Positions 36,712 through 45,764 are shown, numbered from the stretch's first letter. The stretch is 64,000 nt of DNA from Camelimonas lactis (GCF_004342915.1 NZ_SLWL01000001.1:1-64000), one strand, 5' to 3'. The notes: generated from the sequence alone by a model not told the origin. A program made the numbers and translations.

Positions 36712-37284
36712 ATGCCAACGCATACTCTGAAAAAGCTCTGCCGCCGCGCCGTCATCAATGGCGTGGTGTCGGTGATGAGCATCGCCCTGGCGTCGCTGTC
36801 AGGACCTTCGAAAACCGGACAGCACCCGGTCGAGCCGCCGCGCCTCGCAGCTAGCGGCAAGGTCATCGACCGGCTGGCGGACGCCAGTCTTTCTCAGGCC
36901 AGCCCCGGCGACGCCAGCTTCATTCATCGTGCGGCGCTGGTTCCGGCGGCGCGCGACCAGTTCGCCGCCATGCCGCTGTCGCTGGCAGTGGGCGGGGCGC
37001 GACAGGCGCCGACCCGCGCCATGGCGGCTGACGCTGGTCCGGCGCCTGCCGCTCACACGGCCGGTCGGCGGGCGACGCGGATGGCGAAGGCGACCGCATC
37101 CCGCTTCCGCATGCTGGCGATGGCCCCGTTGCCGCCGCAACGACCGGTGGACCGGCAGCCAGCGCCAGACAGCGTCGTGGTCGCGGCGGCGAAGCTGGAG
37201 CGTCCGTCGCTGGGAACGCGGGTGATCGGCGGCGCCGTGGTGGCGCTGGACGCCACCTGGTCGCTGCTGACGCGTTCGCTGTGA
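36712..37284 (+). CDS. hypothetical protein
   Basis: A 190-residue frame from ATG 36712. The N-terminus (K-K-L-C-R-R-A-V-I-N-G-V-V-S-V-M-S-I-A-L-A-S-L) could be a signal or membrane helix. The rest is Ala/Pro/Arg-rich with no recognised domain. Its stop overlaps the GTG/ATG of the MarR gene (GTGA), which suggests a real, coupled gene. Ribosome-site support is weak. Confidence 0.5.
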   Translation: MPTHTLKKLCRRAVINGVVSVMSIALASLSGPSKTGQHPVEPPRLAASGKVIDRLADASLSQASPGDASFIHRAALVPAARDQFAAMPLSLAVGGARQAPTRAMAADAGPAPAAHTAGRRATRMAKATASRFRMLAMAPLPPQRPVDRQPAPDSVVVAAAKLERPSLGTRVIGGAVVALDATWSLLTRSL

Positions 37285-37760
37285 CGATGGCCGCCATTCC
37301 GCTTGTCGATGGGCGGCCTCGCGCCCGCAACCGCTTCGGGGTCCTGTTCGTTGGCCTCGCCCGGCGCTGGCGCGCCGCCATCGACGCCAGCCTGGCGGAG
37401 CTTGGCCTGACCGACGCCACCCTGGGGCCGCTGGCGCAGATCGCCCGTTGCGGCGACGGCGTCTCGCAGAAGGATCTGGCGGCGGCCGTTGGCGTTGGTG
37501 GCTCGACGCTGGTGCGACTGCTGGACATTCTCGTGGCGAAAGACCTGGTGGTGCGCCGGCAGGACCGGGCGGACCGCCGCGCCAACCTGTTGTATCTGAC
37601 CCCGGCCGGTCACGCCGTCCTGCGGCGGATCGAAACCATCATCGCCTCGGTCGAAGACGATATCCTGGCCGATATGGACGAGGACGCGCTGGAAAGCCTG
37701 ACGCGGGCGCTGGAGAAAATCGACGCCCGCATCGCCGGCGCCGGCCGCCGCAAGGCGTAG
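37281..37760 (+). CDS. MarR-family transcriptional regulator
   Basis: A 159-residue winged-helix repressor. The start is GTG 37281, overlapping the previous stop, or ATG 37287. The recognition region is V-S-Q-K-D-L-A-A-A-V-G-V-G-G-S-T-L-V-R-L-L-D and the wing contains R-Q-D-R-A-D-R-R-A-N-L-L-Y-L-T-P-A-G. The D-R-R-A wing motif is typical. A stem followed by GATTTTT at 37834-37861 may end its transcript. The target is unknown, though the overlapping upstream gene is a candidate. Confidence 0.92.
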   Translation: MTMAAIPLVDGRPRARNRFGVLFVGLARRWRAAIDASLAELGLTDATLGPLAQIARCGDGVSQKDLAAAVGVGGSTLVRLLDILVAKDLVVRRQDRADRRANLLYLTPAGHAVLRRIETIIASVEDDILADMDEDALESLTRALEKIDARIAGAGRRKA

Positions 37761-37918
37761 CCGGCCGCGGATCGGTTCCCCATCAATTTATGACCAGAGG
37801 ATTTGAGCCGCCGGTTTTCGGCCGGGGTTTCTGGTCTGGTGATTTTTGATCAGACGATTTTTGCCAGTCGGCCGGATTCCGCTTGCAGCGCCGGTGAAAG
37901 GCCTGTTAGAAAAATTGA

Positions 37919-37942
37919 AATAAGATAAGTTATGTTATTGTC
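37919..37942 (+). promoter_or_regulatory. putative TetR operator, copy 1
   Basis: A 24-bp sequence containing ATAAGATAAGTTATGTTAT (37920-37938), a near-palindrome of arms ATAAGATAA and TTATGTTAT around a central G (16 of 19 positions symmetric). It lies 65 bp upstream of the first binding-protein start. The identical 24 bp occurs in inverse orientation upstream of tetR (41593-41616), which is strong evidence that one regulator binds both. Confidence 0.8.
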
Positions 37943-38006
37943 GACCCGAAAACGGGCGGTGATCAGGGAATGGAAACGCCTGCTGCATCTGCAGGGAGGG
38001 GGAAAC

Positions 38007-39236
38007 ATGACTGGCATTTCGCGCCGCGCCTTCACCATGGGCGCCGCCATGTCGCTGGCGGCGCCCGCCATCGTTCGCGCCGCCGGCGACAAACCGTTGC
38101 GCATCGGCGTGCTCGCCGACATGAACGGCCCGTATTCCAATCTGTCCGGCGTCAGCGCCGTCACCGCCGTGCGCCTCGCCGTGGAGGACTTCCACAAGGA
38201 GCAGCCCAATATCCCGGTGGAGGTGGTCCAGGCGGATTTCCAGCTCAAGCCGGACATCGGTCTCGCCGTCGCCCGCAACTGGTTCGACACCGGCGACGTG
38301 CACGCCATCGCCGATATTCCCATGTCAGCCCTGGCGCTCGGCATCACCGAGCTGGCCCGCGACCGCAACCGCGTCGGCCTGTTCACCGGCACCGCCACCG
38401 AGGACCTCACCGGCAAGTTCTGCGGCCCCGACCACGTGCACTGGACCTATGACAGCTACGGCATGGCCAGCACCGTGGCCAACGCCATCATGGACAAGAA
38501 GCGCGACACCTGGTTCTTCATCGCCGCCGACTACGCCATGGGCGCCTCGGTGGTGCGCGACGCCTCGCAGATCATCGAGAAGCGCGGCGGCAAGGTGCTC
38601 GGCGTCGTGCGGCATCCGTTTCCCGGCTCCGGCGACTTCTCCAGCTATCTGCTGCAGGCGCAGCAGAGCGGCGCCAAAGTCATCTGCTTCGCCAACGCCG
38701 GCGACGATCTGGTGAACTGCATCAAGCAGGCCAATGAATTCAACATCACCGGCAACGGCGCCATCCTCACCGCCATGCTGATGGACGTGCCGCAGGTGCA
38801 CTCCATGGGCCTGAAGGACGCGCAGGGCATCTATTACGCCAACGGCTTCTACTGGGATCGTGACGACGCCACCCGCGCCTTCACCCAGCGGCTGCTGCCG
38901 TTCGTCAAGGACCTGCGGCCGGCCCAGAACATCGCCGGGGCCTATTCGGCGTCGCTACACTACCTGCGCGCCGCCGCAGCTGTGGGGCCGGAGGTCGCGC
39001 GGAAAAACGGCGCCGCCGTGGTGGCCAAGATGAAGGAGCTGCCAGTGACCGAGCCGCTGTTCGGACCGGCGCGCATCGCCCCGAACGGCCGGCTGATGAA
39101 CCGCATGTATCTGTGCCACGTGCGCAAGCCGGCGGAATCGAAAGGTCCGTGGGACTACGTGACCATCGCCGGCGTCGTGCCGCCGGAACAGGCGTTCCGG
39201 CCCCTGTCCGAAGGGGCCTGCAAGCTGGCGGGTTGA
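38007..39236 (+). CDS. periplasmic substrate-binding protein (branched-chain amino acid/amide type), Tat signal
   Basis: A 409-residue ABC-type binding protein of the LivJ/LivK-like fold. AGGGAGGGGG lies before ATG 38007. The signal has twin arginines (I-S-R-R-A-F-T-M-G) and ends A-I-V-R-A-A. The mature part starts L-R-I-G-V-L-A-D-M-N-G-P-Y and has the two-lobe pattern (F-F-I-A-A-D-Y-A-M-G, F-A-N-A-G-D-D). Relatives bind aromatic or branched organic acids as well as amino acids. No permease or ATPase genes accompany it. The putative TetR operator upstream links it to the operon at 41795. Confidence 0.92.
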   Translation: MTGISRRAFTMGAAMSLAAPAIVRAAGDKPLRIGVLADMNGPYSNLSGVSAVTAVRLAVEDFHKEQPNIPVEVVQADFQLKPDIGLAVARNWFDTGDVHAIADIPMSALALGITELARDRNRVGLFTGTATEDLTGKFCGPDHVHWTYDSYGMASTVANAIMDKKRDTWFFIAADYAMGASVVRDASQIIEKRGGKVLGVVRHPFPGSGDFSSYLLQAQQSGAKVICFANAGDDLVNCIKQANEFNITGNGAILTAMLMDVPQVHSMGLKDAQGIYYANGFYWDRDDATRAFTQRLLPFVKDLRPAQNIAGAYSASLHYLRAAAAVGPEVARKNGAAVVAKMKELPVTEPLFGPARIAPNGRLMNRMYLCHVRKPAESKGPWDYVTIAGVVPPEQAFRPLSEGACKLAG

Positions 39237-39364
39237 ACGAGGGTCGCGCGCAAGCGGGCGGCGGCGCTTCCGGCGCGTCCTGCGCATCCGCCCCGGCAAT
39301 CCCGTTGCCTCAATCCCGTTGCCCCAATCCCCTTGCCTCAGTCCCGCCCATCTGGGAGAGCGTC

Positions 39365-40597
39365 ATGCTCCAGAAGTCCTTGCAGAAAGTCCTGCGCCGG
39401 CTGGTCCGGCCGTGCCCCGCCATGGGCCTGACGGCGGCCGTGGCGCTGGCGGCGGCGCTATCCTTTGCCCATGCGGCCGACCGTTACACGGGGCCGGGCG
39501 TCACCGCCGACGAAATCCGCATCGGCCAGACCATGCCCTACAGCGGCCCGGCTTCCGCCTATGGCCAGCTTGGCAAGGCCGAGGCGGCGTATTTTCGCTA
39601 TCTGAACGATCGCGGCGGCATCAACGGCCGCAAGGTTCGCTTCCTGTCGCTCGATGACGGCTACAGCGCTCCCAAGGCGCTGGAGGGGGTGCGCAAGCTG
39701 GTGGAAGGCGATGACGTCGCCCTGATTTTCGGCACGCTGGGCACCGCCAACAATCTGGCGATCCGCGCCTGGCTCAACGGCAAGAAGGTTCCGCAACTGT
39801 TCGTCGCCGGCGGCTCGCAGGCGTTCAACGATCCGAAGCGCTTCCCCTGGACCATGGCCTGGCAGCCGGCGCTACACCGCGAGGGCGTCTTCTTCGGCGA
39901 GCAGACGGCGCTACGCACGCCGCAGGCGAAAATCGGCGTGCTCTACCAGAACGATGATTTCGGCAAGGAGCTGCTGGCCGGACTGCGCGCCGGGCTTGGC
40001 GACCGGGCCGGGCAGATCGCCAGCGCCCAGAGTTTCCAGGCGACCGATCCCACCATCGATTCGCAGATCATCAATCTGAAGGAGGCGGGCGTCGACGCGG
40101 TGTTCCTGTTCGCCTATTCGCGCCAGGCCGCCCAGGCCATTCGCAAGATCCATGAAATGGGCTGGAAGCCGCAAATTTATCTGACGCTCGGCTCCGCCTA
40201 TATCGGCTCGACCTTCAAGCCGGCCGGCATCGACGCCTCGACGGGGGTGATGACCGCCGGCTTCATCAAGGAGGCCACCGATCCGGCGTGGAAAGACGAT
40301 GCGGCGGTGAAGGAATGGCGCGCCTGGTTCGACAAATATCTGCCCGGCGCCGATCCCTCGGACACCCTGAATATCGTCGGCTATGCCTACGCCCAGACCC
40401 TGGAGCAGGTGTTGCGCCAGGCTGGCGAGGATCTCAGCCGCGAGAACATCCTGAAACAGGCCGCCAATCTGAAGAATGTGCGCATTCCGGTGCTGTTGCC
40501 TGGCAGCCTGATCAACACCACGCCGGACGATTACGCCGTCGTCACCCACATGCGCCTGCAACGGTTCAACGGCGCCAGCTGGGACGCGGTGGAATAG
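39365..40597 (+). CDS. second periplasmic substrate-binding protein (LivK-like)
   Basis: A 410-residue binding protein with GGGAGAGCGTC before ATG 39365. The Sec signal ends A-L-S-F-A-H-A. The mature part begins I-R-I-G-Q-T-M-P-Y-S-G-P and continues Y-L-N-D-R-G-G-I-N-G-R-K-V, then Y-Q-N-D-D-F-G-K-E-L. It is only distantly similar to the gene before it, so the two likely bind different ligands or different steps of one compound. The 128-bp gap contains a C-rich tandem stretch (CAATCCC-type) but no second operator copy. Confidence 0.92.
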   Translation: MLQKSLQKVLRRLVRPCPAMGLTAAVALAAALSFAHAADRYTGPGVTADEIRIGQTMPYSGPASAYGQLGKAEAAYFRYLNDRGGINGRKVRFLSLDDGYSAPKALEGVRKLVEGDDVALIFGTLGTANNLAIRAWLNGKKVPQLFVAGGSQAFNDPKRFPWTMAWQPALHREGVFFGEQTALRTPQAKIGVLYQNDDFGKELLAGLRAGLGDRAGQIASAQSFQATDPTIDSQIINLKEAGVDAVFLFAYSRQAAQAIRKIHEMGWKPQIYLTLGSAYIGSTFKPAGIDASTGVMTAGFIKEATDPAWKDDAAVKEWRAWFDKYLPGADPSDTLNIVGYAYAQTLEQVLRQAGEDLSRENILKQAANLKNVRIPVLLPGSLINTTPDDYAVVTHMRLQRFNGASWDAVE

Positions 40598-40760
40598 GCC
40601 GCGCTGGAAAGTCGGCGGCCGTCTTTCGCGCGTCACGCCCCGGCGTCGGGCTGTGTCCGTGGCCTGGCGCGCCGTCTCATCTTCGCCGCGTCATGCTCGC
40701 GCCTGTCGCGGGCATCCGCGTTCTGGCGCCCTGTGGGGGACCAGCGCGTATCCTGGTGGA

Positions 40761-40780
40761 TGGCCGGACAAATCCGGCCA
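40761..40780. repeat. REP-like intergenic palindrome, second copy
   Basis: TGGCCGGA, CAAA and TCCGGCCA form a perfect 8-bp stem in the 275-bp space between the second binding protein and the convergent tetR gene. The core matches the repeat at 33852-33878. Confidence 0.45.
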
Positions 40781-40872
40781 CGGATGGAGCGCGGGCGGTT
40801 CGAACATTAACGCTCCGGCCGTTGGCGCTTTCGGATGACCGATCCAGACGTCAGCGCCTGGCCGCGGCGCCG

Positions 40873-41520
40873 TCAGTCCTTGCCGTCGCTGTCAGTCCGG
40901 GAGGCCAGCAGGTCGAAGGCGTCCTTGAAGAAGCGGCGGCGGCCGCCGGTGTCGAACAGTTGCAGATGGGCGACGTTCACCGCCATCAGGATGCGGGAGC
41001 GCAGTTCGGCTTGGGTGGCGTCGAAGCCCAGATCGCGGAACGCTTCGGTGAGGAAGGCGAGCACCTGCGCCTCCGCCTCGCGCACGGTGGCGGCGGCGCG
41101 CGGGTCCATGGTGGCCCAGATGCGCATGGCGTGGTCGAGATCGAAGGTGCCCTCGACGACGCTGCGCCGCGCCAGTTCGCGCACCCGCGTTCGCGGGTCG
41201 GGATCGTCGAACGAGGTCCGGTCGAGCACGCCGCGCACCCGGCCCATGCTGTAGCTGGCGGCCAGCTCCCCCAGATATTCCTCGAAGTCGCCGAAATGGT
41301 GATAGAAACTGCCGGTCGACACGCCGAGCCGGCGGGTGAGGGGCGCCAGCTTCACGGACGACACGCCGCCTTCGCGCAGGATGTCCTGGCCGGCGCTGAT
41401 CCAGTCTTCCCGGGTCAGGCGTTTGTCGGCCCGCCCACGCCCGCTGGCCTCGCGCGCGTCCCGTTCGTCGGCAGCCCGGGACCGGGACGGTCTGGCTTTC
41501 GGCGGCGAGGCGTCGGTCAT
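40873..41520 (-). CDS. TetR-family regulator
   Basis: A 215-residue repressor. The start at 41520 (M-T-D-A-S-P-P-K) is preferred, and an in-frame ATG at 41565 is possible. After a charged tail, the helix-turn-helix reads V-K-L-A-P-L-T-R-R-L-G-V-S-T-G-S-F-Y-H-H-F. The C-terminal ~140 residues form the ligand domain. It lies between two binding-protein genes and a divergent catabolic operon. The palindrome ~75 bp upstream of its start is repeated before the first binding-protein gene, so it likely controls itself and both flanking units. Confidence 0.93.
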   Translation of the reverse strand: MTDASPPKARPSRSRAADERDAREASGRGRADKRLTREDWISAGQDILREGGVSSVKLAPLTRRLGVSTGSFYHHFGDFEEYLGELAASYSMGRVRGVLDRTSFDDPDPRTRVRELARRSVVEGTFDLDHAMRIWATMDPRAAATVREAEAQVLAFLTEAFRDLGFDATQAELRSRILMAVNVAHLQLFDTGGRRRFFKDAFDLLASRTDSDGKD

Positions 41521-41592
41521 CGATCTGGAATCCTTTCCATTCTGCGCCAGCCTCATAACATCCATGCGCAGGAATGGCGACGCGACGTAATT

Positions 41593-41616
41593 GACAATAA
41601 CATAACTTATCTTATT
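41593..41616 (-). promoter_or_regulatory. putative TetR operator, copy 2
   Basis: On the minus strand this is the same 24 bp as at 37919-37942 (core at 41597-41615). It sits between tetR and the FMN reductase gene, 180 bp before the latter, so one bound repressor could block both divergent promoters. Confidence 0.8.
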
Positions 41617-41794
41617 CTGATGTACATCAACGCCCGGGCGAAAACAGCGCCCGCAAGAAAAGCCGCCGCGCAGGCCCCGGCTGGCGCGCGAGCCCAGAGC
41701 GTTCCGGCGCGGCGGCGGCCGCCTTGCGCCAGGGCTGCGGCAAACAGCAGGAGCAGGCCCCGGTGTCCGCCCTGCCGGCAAACGGAGGAAACAG

Positions 41795-42415
41795 ATGAGC
41801 CGTCCACTGATTGTCGGCGTCGGCGGAACGACCCGCCAGAACTCGTCATCGGAGCTGGCCCTGCGCGCCGCGTTGCGTCATGCGCGCGCCGCCGGGGCCG
41901 AAACAGCGATCTTCACCGGCGCCGAACTCAACCTGCCCATGTACGGCGCTGAAGATGACAGCCGCACCGGGGCCGTCACCCGTTACATTGAGGCGCTGCG
42001 GCGCGCCGACGGCGTCATTCTCGCTTCGCCTGGCTACCACGGCTCCATCTCCGGCCTGCTCAAGAACGCGCTGGATTACATTGAGGATCTGCGCGACGAC
42101 GCTGCCCCGTATCTCGACGGGCGCGCCGTTGGCTGCATCGTCAGCGCCTACGGGGCGCAGGCCATGGGCACGACGCTCTCCGCCATGCGCAGCATTGTTC
42201 ACGCCCTGCGTGGCTGGCCGACGCCGATGGCCGCCGCCTTCAGCGCCGTGACGCCAGTGTTCGACGCGGACGGGCAATGCGTGGATCCGGCGGTTGACCG
42301 GCAGTTTCGCATGATCGGCGAGCAGGTGGTGGAGTTTGCGCACATGCGCGCCAACCATCGCGCCGGAGCGAGCGATCTGGCCGCCGCCGCGTCGCTGAAG
42401 GTCGCCTGCGGCTGA
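41795..42415 (+). CDS. NADPH-dependent FMN reductase family protein
   Basis: A 206-residue flavodoxin-like protein with GGAGG before ATG 41795. The family opening G-V-G-G-T-T-R-Q-N-S-S-S-E-L-A-L and A-S-P-G-Y-H-G-S-I-S-G-L-L-K-N-A-L-D are clear. Such proteins supply reduced FMN, as SsuE does. Here it is the first gene of the operon and could feed reduced flavin to the HpaB-family enzyme two genes later. A role in CoA-ester chemistry alone is less likely. Confidence 0.9.
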   Translation: MSRPLIVGVGGTTRQNSSSELALRAALRHARAAGAETAIFTGAELNLPMYGAEDDSRTGAVTRYIEALRRADGVILASPGYHGSISGLLKNALDYIEDLRDDAAPYLDGRAVGCIVSAYGAQAMGTTLSAMRSIVHALRGWPTPMAAAFSAVTPVFDADGQCVDPAVDRQFRMIGEQVVEFAHMRANHRAGASDLAAAASLKVACG

Positions 42416-42537
42416 GCGCGATCATGGACCATGACGCCGGACAAGGGCGGTTAACCGCCCGCCGGCCCGTCTCCGCAGAATGGACGCTGACGTTCAGCCT
42501 GTAGCGACCGGAGGAAGCGCATGAACGGGGGAGAGGC

Positions 42538-44196
42538 ATGAGGGTGGAAGCGACGGCGACCATCGACGCGCGGCAGGCGGACGCCGCCGGAGCCGTGCAG
42601 ACGGACCTGACCAGTTGGCTGGCGCCGCCGGCGCCCCATGGCGGCGTTGCGGCGGGACTGCGATTGTCCCAGGCGTTGCAGCGCTGCGTGCGCCTGCGCG
42701 GCGGCGAGATCGCCGTGGTCGACGGCGCGACGCGGCTTACCTGGCGCGCCTTCGCCGACCGGGCGACGCGTCTGGCCGGCGCCCTGCGCGGGCTCGGCAT
42801 GCAGGATGGCGACCGGGTGTGCATGCTGGCCAACAACAGCCACCGTTATCTGGAATTTTACTTCGGCGTTCCCTGGGGCGGCGGCGTGTTCACGCCGCTG
42901 AATTTCCGTCTCGCCCTGCCGGAGCTTGCCGCCATCGTCACCCACGCCGGGGCTGACATCCTGCTGGTGGACGACGCCTGGGCCGACGCCGGCGCTGAAC
43001 TGGCCGCGGCGACTGGGGTGCGCTGCGTCATCCATGCCGGCGACGGGCCGACGCCGCCAGGCATGCTCTCCTTTGAGGCGCTGGTGACGGCGGCGGAGCC
43101 GGCGGAGGATCGCGGCCGTGGCGGCGACGACGTGGCGGCGCTGTTCTACACCAGCGGCAGCACCGGCGCGCCCAAGGGGGTGATGCACACCCACGCCAAC
43201 ATCCTGTTCAGCGCCGTCACCTATGCGGCGGCGATCCGCCTCGACGAGGAATCGACGGCGCTGATCTCCGGGCCGCTGTTCCATGTCGGCGCCGCCGGCA
43301 TCTGCATTCCGGCCATGGTGGCTGGCGGGCGCGTCGCGCTGCTGCCGAAGTTCGAGCCCGCCGCGGTGGCGGAAGCCATTGGCGCCCATGGGGTGACCGT
43401 CACCTCGCTGGTGCCGACCATGCTGCGCATGTTGCTGGACGACCCGGCCAGCCGCCGCCACGACCTCACCAGCCTCAACACCCTGCTTTATGGCGCCTCG
43501 CCGATGCCGGAGGCGCTGCTGAACGAGGCGCTGGCGCTGATGCCGTCGGCCCGCTTCATCCATTGCTACGGCATGACGGAGGCGACCGCCTCCTGCACCG
43601 CCCTGCCGTCGCGTTATGTCTCGACCCATCGCCACGAAGGGCGGGTGAAATCCTGCGGCCGGGCGCTGACCGGGCTCGACGTCGCCGTGTTCGATCCTGA
43701 GGGCGCGCCGCTGCCGCCAGGCGAGATGGGCGAAATCGTCGTGCGCGGGCCGACCATCATGAAAGGTTACTGGCGCGAGCCGGAGCTGACGGCGCGGACG
43801 GTGCGCAACGGCTGGCTGCACACCGGCGACCTTGGCTACATGGACGGCGAAGGCTTCGTCTATCTCGTCGACCGCCTGAAGGACATGATCATCACCGGTG
43901 GCGAGAACGTCTATTCGTCGGAGGTGGAGGACGTGATCTACGCCATCCCCGGCGTGTCGCAATGCGCGGTGATCGGCATGCCGCACGAACGCTGGGGCGA
44001 ACAGGTGCACGCCGTCATCGCCATGGCGCCTGGCGCCGACCTCACGGAAGAGGCGGTTGTCGCCCACTGCCGCGCCCATATCGCCCGTTACAAATGCCCG
44101 CGCTCGGTCGATCTGCGCGCCGAACCGCTGCCGCTGAGCGGGGCCAACAAGATCAACAAACCCCTGCTGCGCAAGCAATTGCAGACGCCGGTCTGA
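42538..44196 (+). CDS. acyl-CoA synthetase (AMP-forming)
   Basis: A 552-residue ligase that activates an organic acid to its CoA thioester with ATP. GGGGGAGAGGC precedes ATG 42538. The P-loop is F-Y-T-S-G-S-T-G-A-P-K-G-V. Other motifs are Y-G-M-T-E-A-T, G-W-L-H-T-G-D-L-G-Y and D-R-L-K-D-M-I-I-T-G-G-E-N-V-Y, with the adenylation Lys in N-K-I-N-K. Medium-chain or aromatic acids are the likely substrates. It precedes the HpaB-family gene and the acyl-CoA dehydrogenase in the same operon. Confidence 0.95.
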   Translation: MRVEATATIDARQADAAGAVQTDLTSWLAPPAPHGGVAAGLRLSQALQRCVRLRGGEIAVVDGATRLTWRAFADRATRLAGALRGLGMQDGDRVCMLANNSHRYLEFYFGVPWGGGVFTPLNFRLALPELAAIVTHAGADILLVDDAWADAGAELAAATGVRCVIHAGDGPTPPGMLSFEALVTAAEPAEDRGRGGDDVAALFYTSGSTGAPKGVMHTHANILFSAVTYAAAIRLDEESTALISGPLFHVGAAGICIPAMVAGGRVALLPKFEPAAVAEAIGAHGVTVTSLVPTMLRMLLDDPASRRHDLTSLNTLLYGASPMPEALLNEALALMPSARFIHCYGMTEATASCTALPSRYVSTHRHEGRVKSCGRALTGLDVAVFDPEGAPLPPGEMGEIVVRGPTIMKGYWREPELTARTVRNGWLHTGDLGYMDGEGFVYLVDRLKDMIITGGENVYSSEVEDVIYAIPGVSQCAVIGMPHERWGEQVHAVIAMAPGADLTEEAVVAHCRAHIARYKCPRSVDLRAEPLPLSGANKINKPLLRKQLQTPV

Positions 44197-44226
44197 CCCG
44201 CGCCGGCGCAGTCGCCGCGCGAAAAC

Positions 44227-44282
44227 CTCGAAACGTCTACCTCGAAACGTCTACTTGGAAACGCCTGCCTGGAAACGCCTAC
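44227..44282 (+). repeat. four tandem 14-bp repeats before the HpaB-family gene
   Basis: Units CTCGAAACGTCTAC, CTCGAAACGTCTAC, TTGGAAACGCCTGC and CTGGAAACGCCTAC run head to tail and end just before the ribosome site of the gene at 44294. The first two are identical. They may bind a protein, affect mRNA structure, or be a slippage product. Confidence 0.8.
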
Positions 44283-44293
44283 GGAGACTGGAA

Positions 44294-45733
44294 ATGGCCC
44301 TGAAAACCCCTGAACAGTATTACGAATCCCTGCGTGACGGCCGCGTCACCTTCTGGGACGGCCAGAGCATCCCGGACATCACGAAGAGCGACCGCTTCCG
44401 CGTGCCGCTGGCGCTGATCGCCCACGACTATGAATATGACGATCCGGATCTCGGCCATCTGCGCCGCTACAGGACCGAGGATGGGTCGGAAGCGCACCGC
44501 ATCTTCCAGGTTCCGCGCACGGCGGAAGACCTGCAGACCCGCGTCGAGATGCTGATGCACACCTCCATCGGCACGGCGGTTTCCGGCGTGTTCATGGCGC
44601 TGCTGCAGTGCGTCGATGATATTCGCGCCGTCAATCCGATGTACGCCGACAATATCGAGCGCATCTACAAATATTGTCGGGACAACGACCTGCGCGGCGC
44701 CGAGGTGATCACCGACCCCAAGGGCGACCGCAAGCGCCGCGCCCATGAGCAGGACGACCCGGACATGTATGTCCGCATCGTCGAGCGCCGCAAGGATGGC
44801 ATCGTGGTGCGCGGCGCCAAGCTGCACATCACCGCCGCCTCATGCATCCACGAACTGGTGGTGATGCCGACCAAGGGCATGCGCCAGGACGAAACCGACT
44901 ACGCGGTGTCGTTCTCGATCCCGGTCAACACGCCCGGCGTCAAGATCATCAACCGCTCGTTCGCGCCGGCCGAACTGAACGCCTTCGACTATCCGGCCTC
45001 GTCGCACCATTCGATGCCGGAAGGCATGGTGATCTTCGACGACGTGTTCGTGCCGTGGGAGCGGGTGTTCCTCGCCGGCGAGGTGCAACTCGCCAGCAAG
45101 CTCGCCCAGTCGCTGGGCCTGTGGGAGCGGACCGGCGGCGTCATCGAGGCGGTGCGCATGTCGGAACTGTTCGTCGGCCTCGCCCAACTCGTCACCGAGA
45201 TGCAGGGCAAGGAAAACGATCCGATTGCCCAGAACTCGATCGCCGAGCTGATCACCTATGCGGAAATGCTGCGCATGTCGCTGGATTATTCGCTGCGGCA
45301 TTATGAAACCACGCCGTCCGGCATGGTGCATCCCAACACCCTCGGCATCAACGCCGCCAAATACTACTACGCCGCCAACTTCCACCAGACCGTGAAGTTC
45401 CTGCACGACCTCTCCGGCGGCCTGGTGCTGACGCTGCCGCTGGAGTCTGACCTGCGCAATCCGGAATCCGGCAAGTACATCCTGAAGTATCTGGCGACGA
45501 AGAAGACCGTGGACGTGGAGACGCGCATGCGCGTCTACAACATGATCCGCGACCTGACCGCCGACGCCTATGGCGGCTGGCAGTTCGTGGTCGCCCTGCA
45601 GGCTGGCGGCGGCCTGCCGGCCCAGCGGCTGATGATGAACCGGCTGTATCCCATGGAGCAGGCGCGCCAGCGCGCCCTGGCGGCGGCCGGCGCGACGCGC
45701 CGGCCCGGCGAGGCGAGGAAGGCGGCGGAGTAA
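44294..45733 (+). CDS. 4-hydroxyphenylacetate 3-hydroxylase / 4-hydroxybutyryl-CoA dehydratase family protein
   Basis: A 479-residue flavoprotein of the HpaB family. ATG 44294 follows GGAGA. The family core is seen in L-H-I-T-A-A-S-C-I-H-E-L-V-V-M-P-T and I-F-D-D-V-F-V-P-W-E-R-V-F-L. The same fold serves FADH2-using monooxygenases and the Fe-S 4-hydroxybutyryl-CoA dehydratase/vinylacetyl-CoA isomerase. The FMN reductase in the operon favours a monooxygenase, and the CoA ligase allows a CoA-ester substrate. I could not confirm the full Cys/His set of the dehydratase, so the reaction stays open. Confidence 0.88.
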   Translation: MALKTPEQYYESLRDGRVTFWDGQSIPDITKSDRFRVPLALIAHDYEYDDPDLGHLRRYRTEDGSEAHRIFQVPRTAEDLQTRVEMLMHTSIGTAVSGVFMALLQCVDDIRAVNPMYADNIERIYKYCRDNDLRGAEVITDPKGDRKRRAHEQDDPDMYVRIVERRKDGIVVRGAKLHITAASCIHELVVMPTKGMRQDETDYAVSFSIPVNTPGVKIINRSFAPAELNAFDYPASSHHSMPEGMVIFDDVFVPWERVFLAGEVQLASKLAQSLGLWERTGGVIEAVRMSELFVGLAQLVTEMQGKENDPIAQNSIAELITYAEMLRMSLDYSLRHYETTPSGMVHPNTLGINAAKYYYAANFHQTVKFLHDLSGGLVLTLPLESDLRNPESGKYILKYLATKKTVDVETRMRVYNMIRDLTADAYGGWQFVVALQAGGGLPAQRLMMNRLYPMEQARQRALAAAGATRRPGEARKAAE

Positions 45734-45764
45734 CGCGCGCCTGCCATGAAGTGAACGCAGGGTT

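Noticed and set aside
40800-40835. GGTTCGAAC-like string suggesting a tRNA T-loop
   Set aside because: No acceptor, D or anticodon stems can be formed around it.
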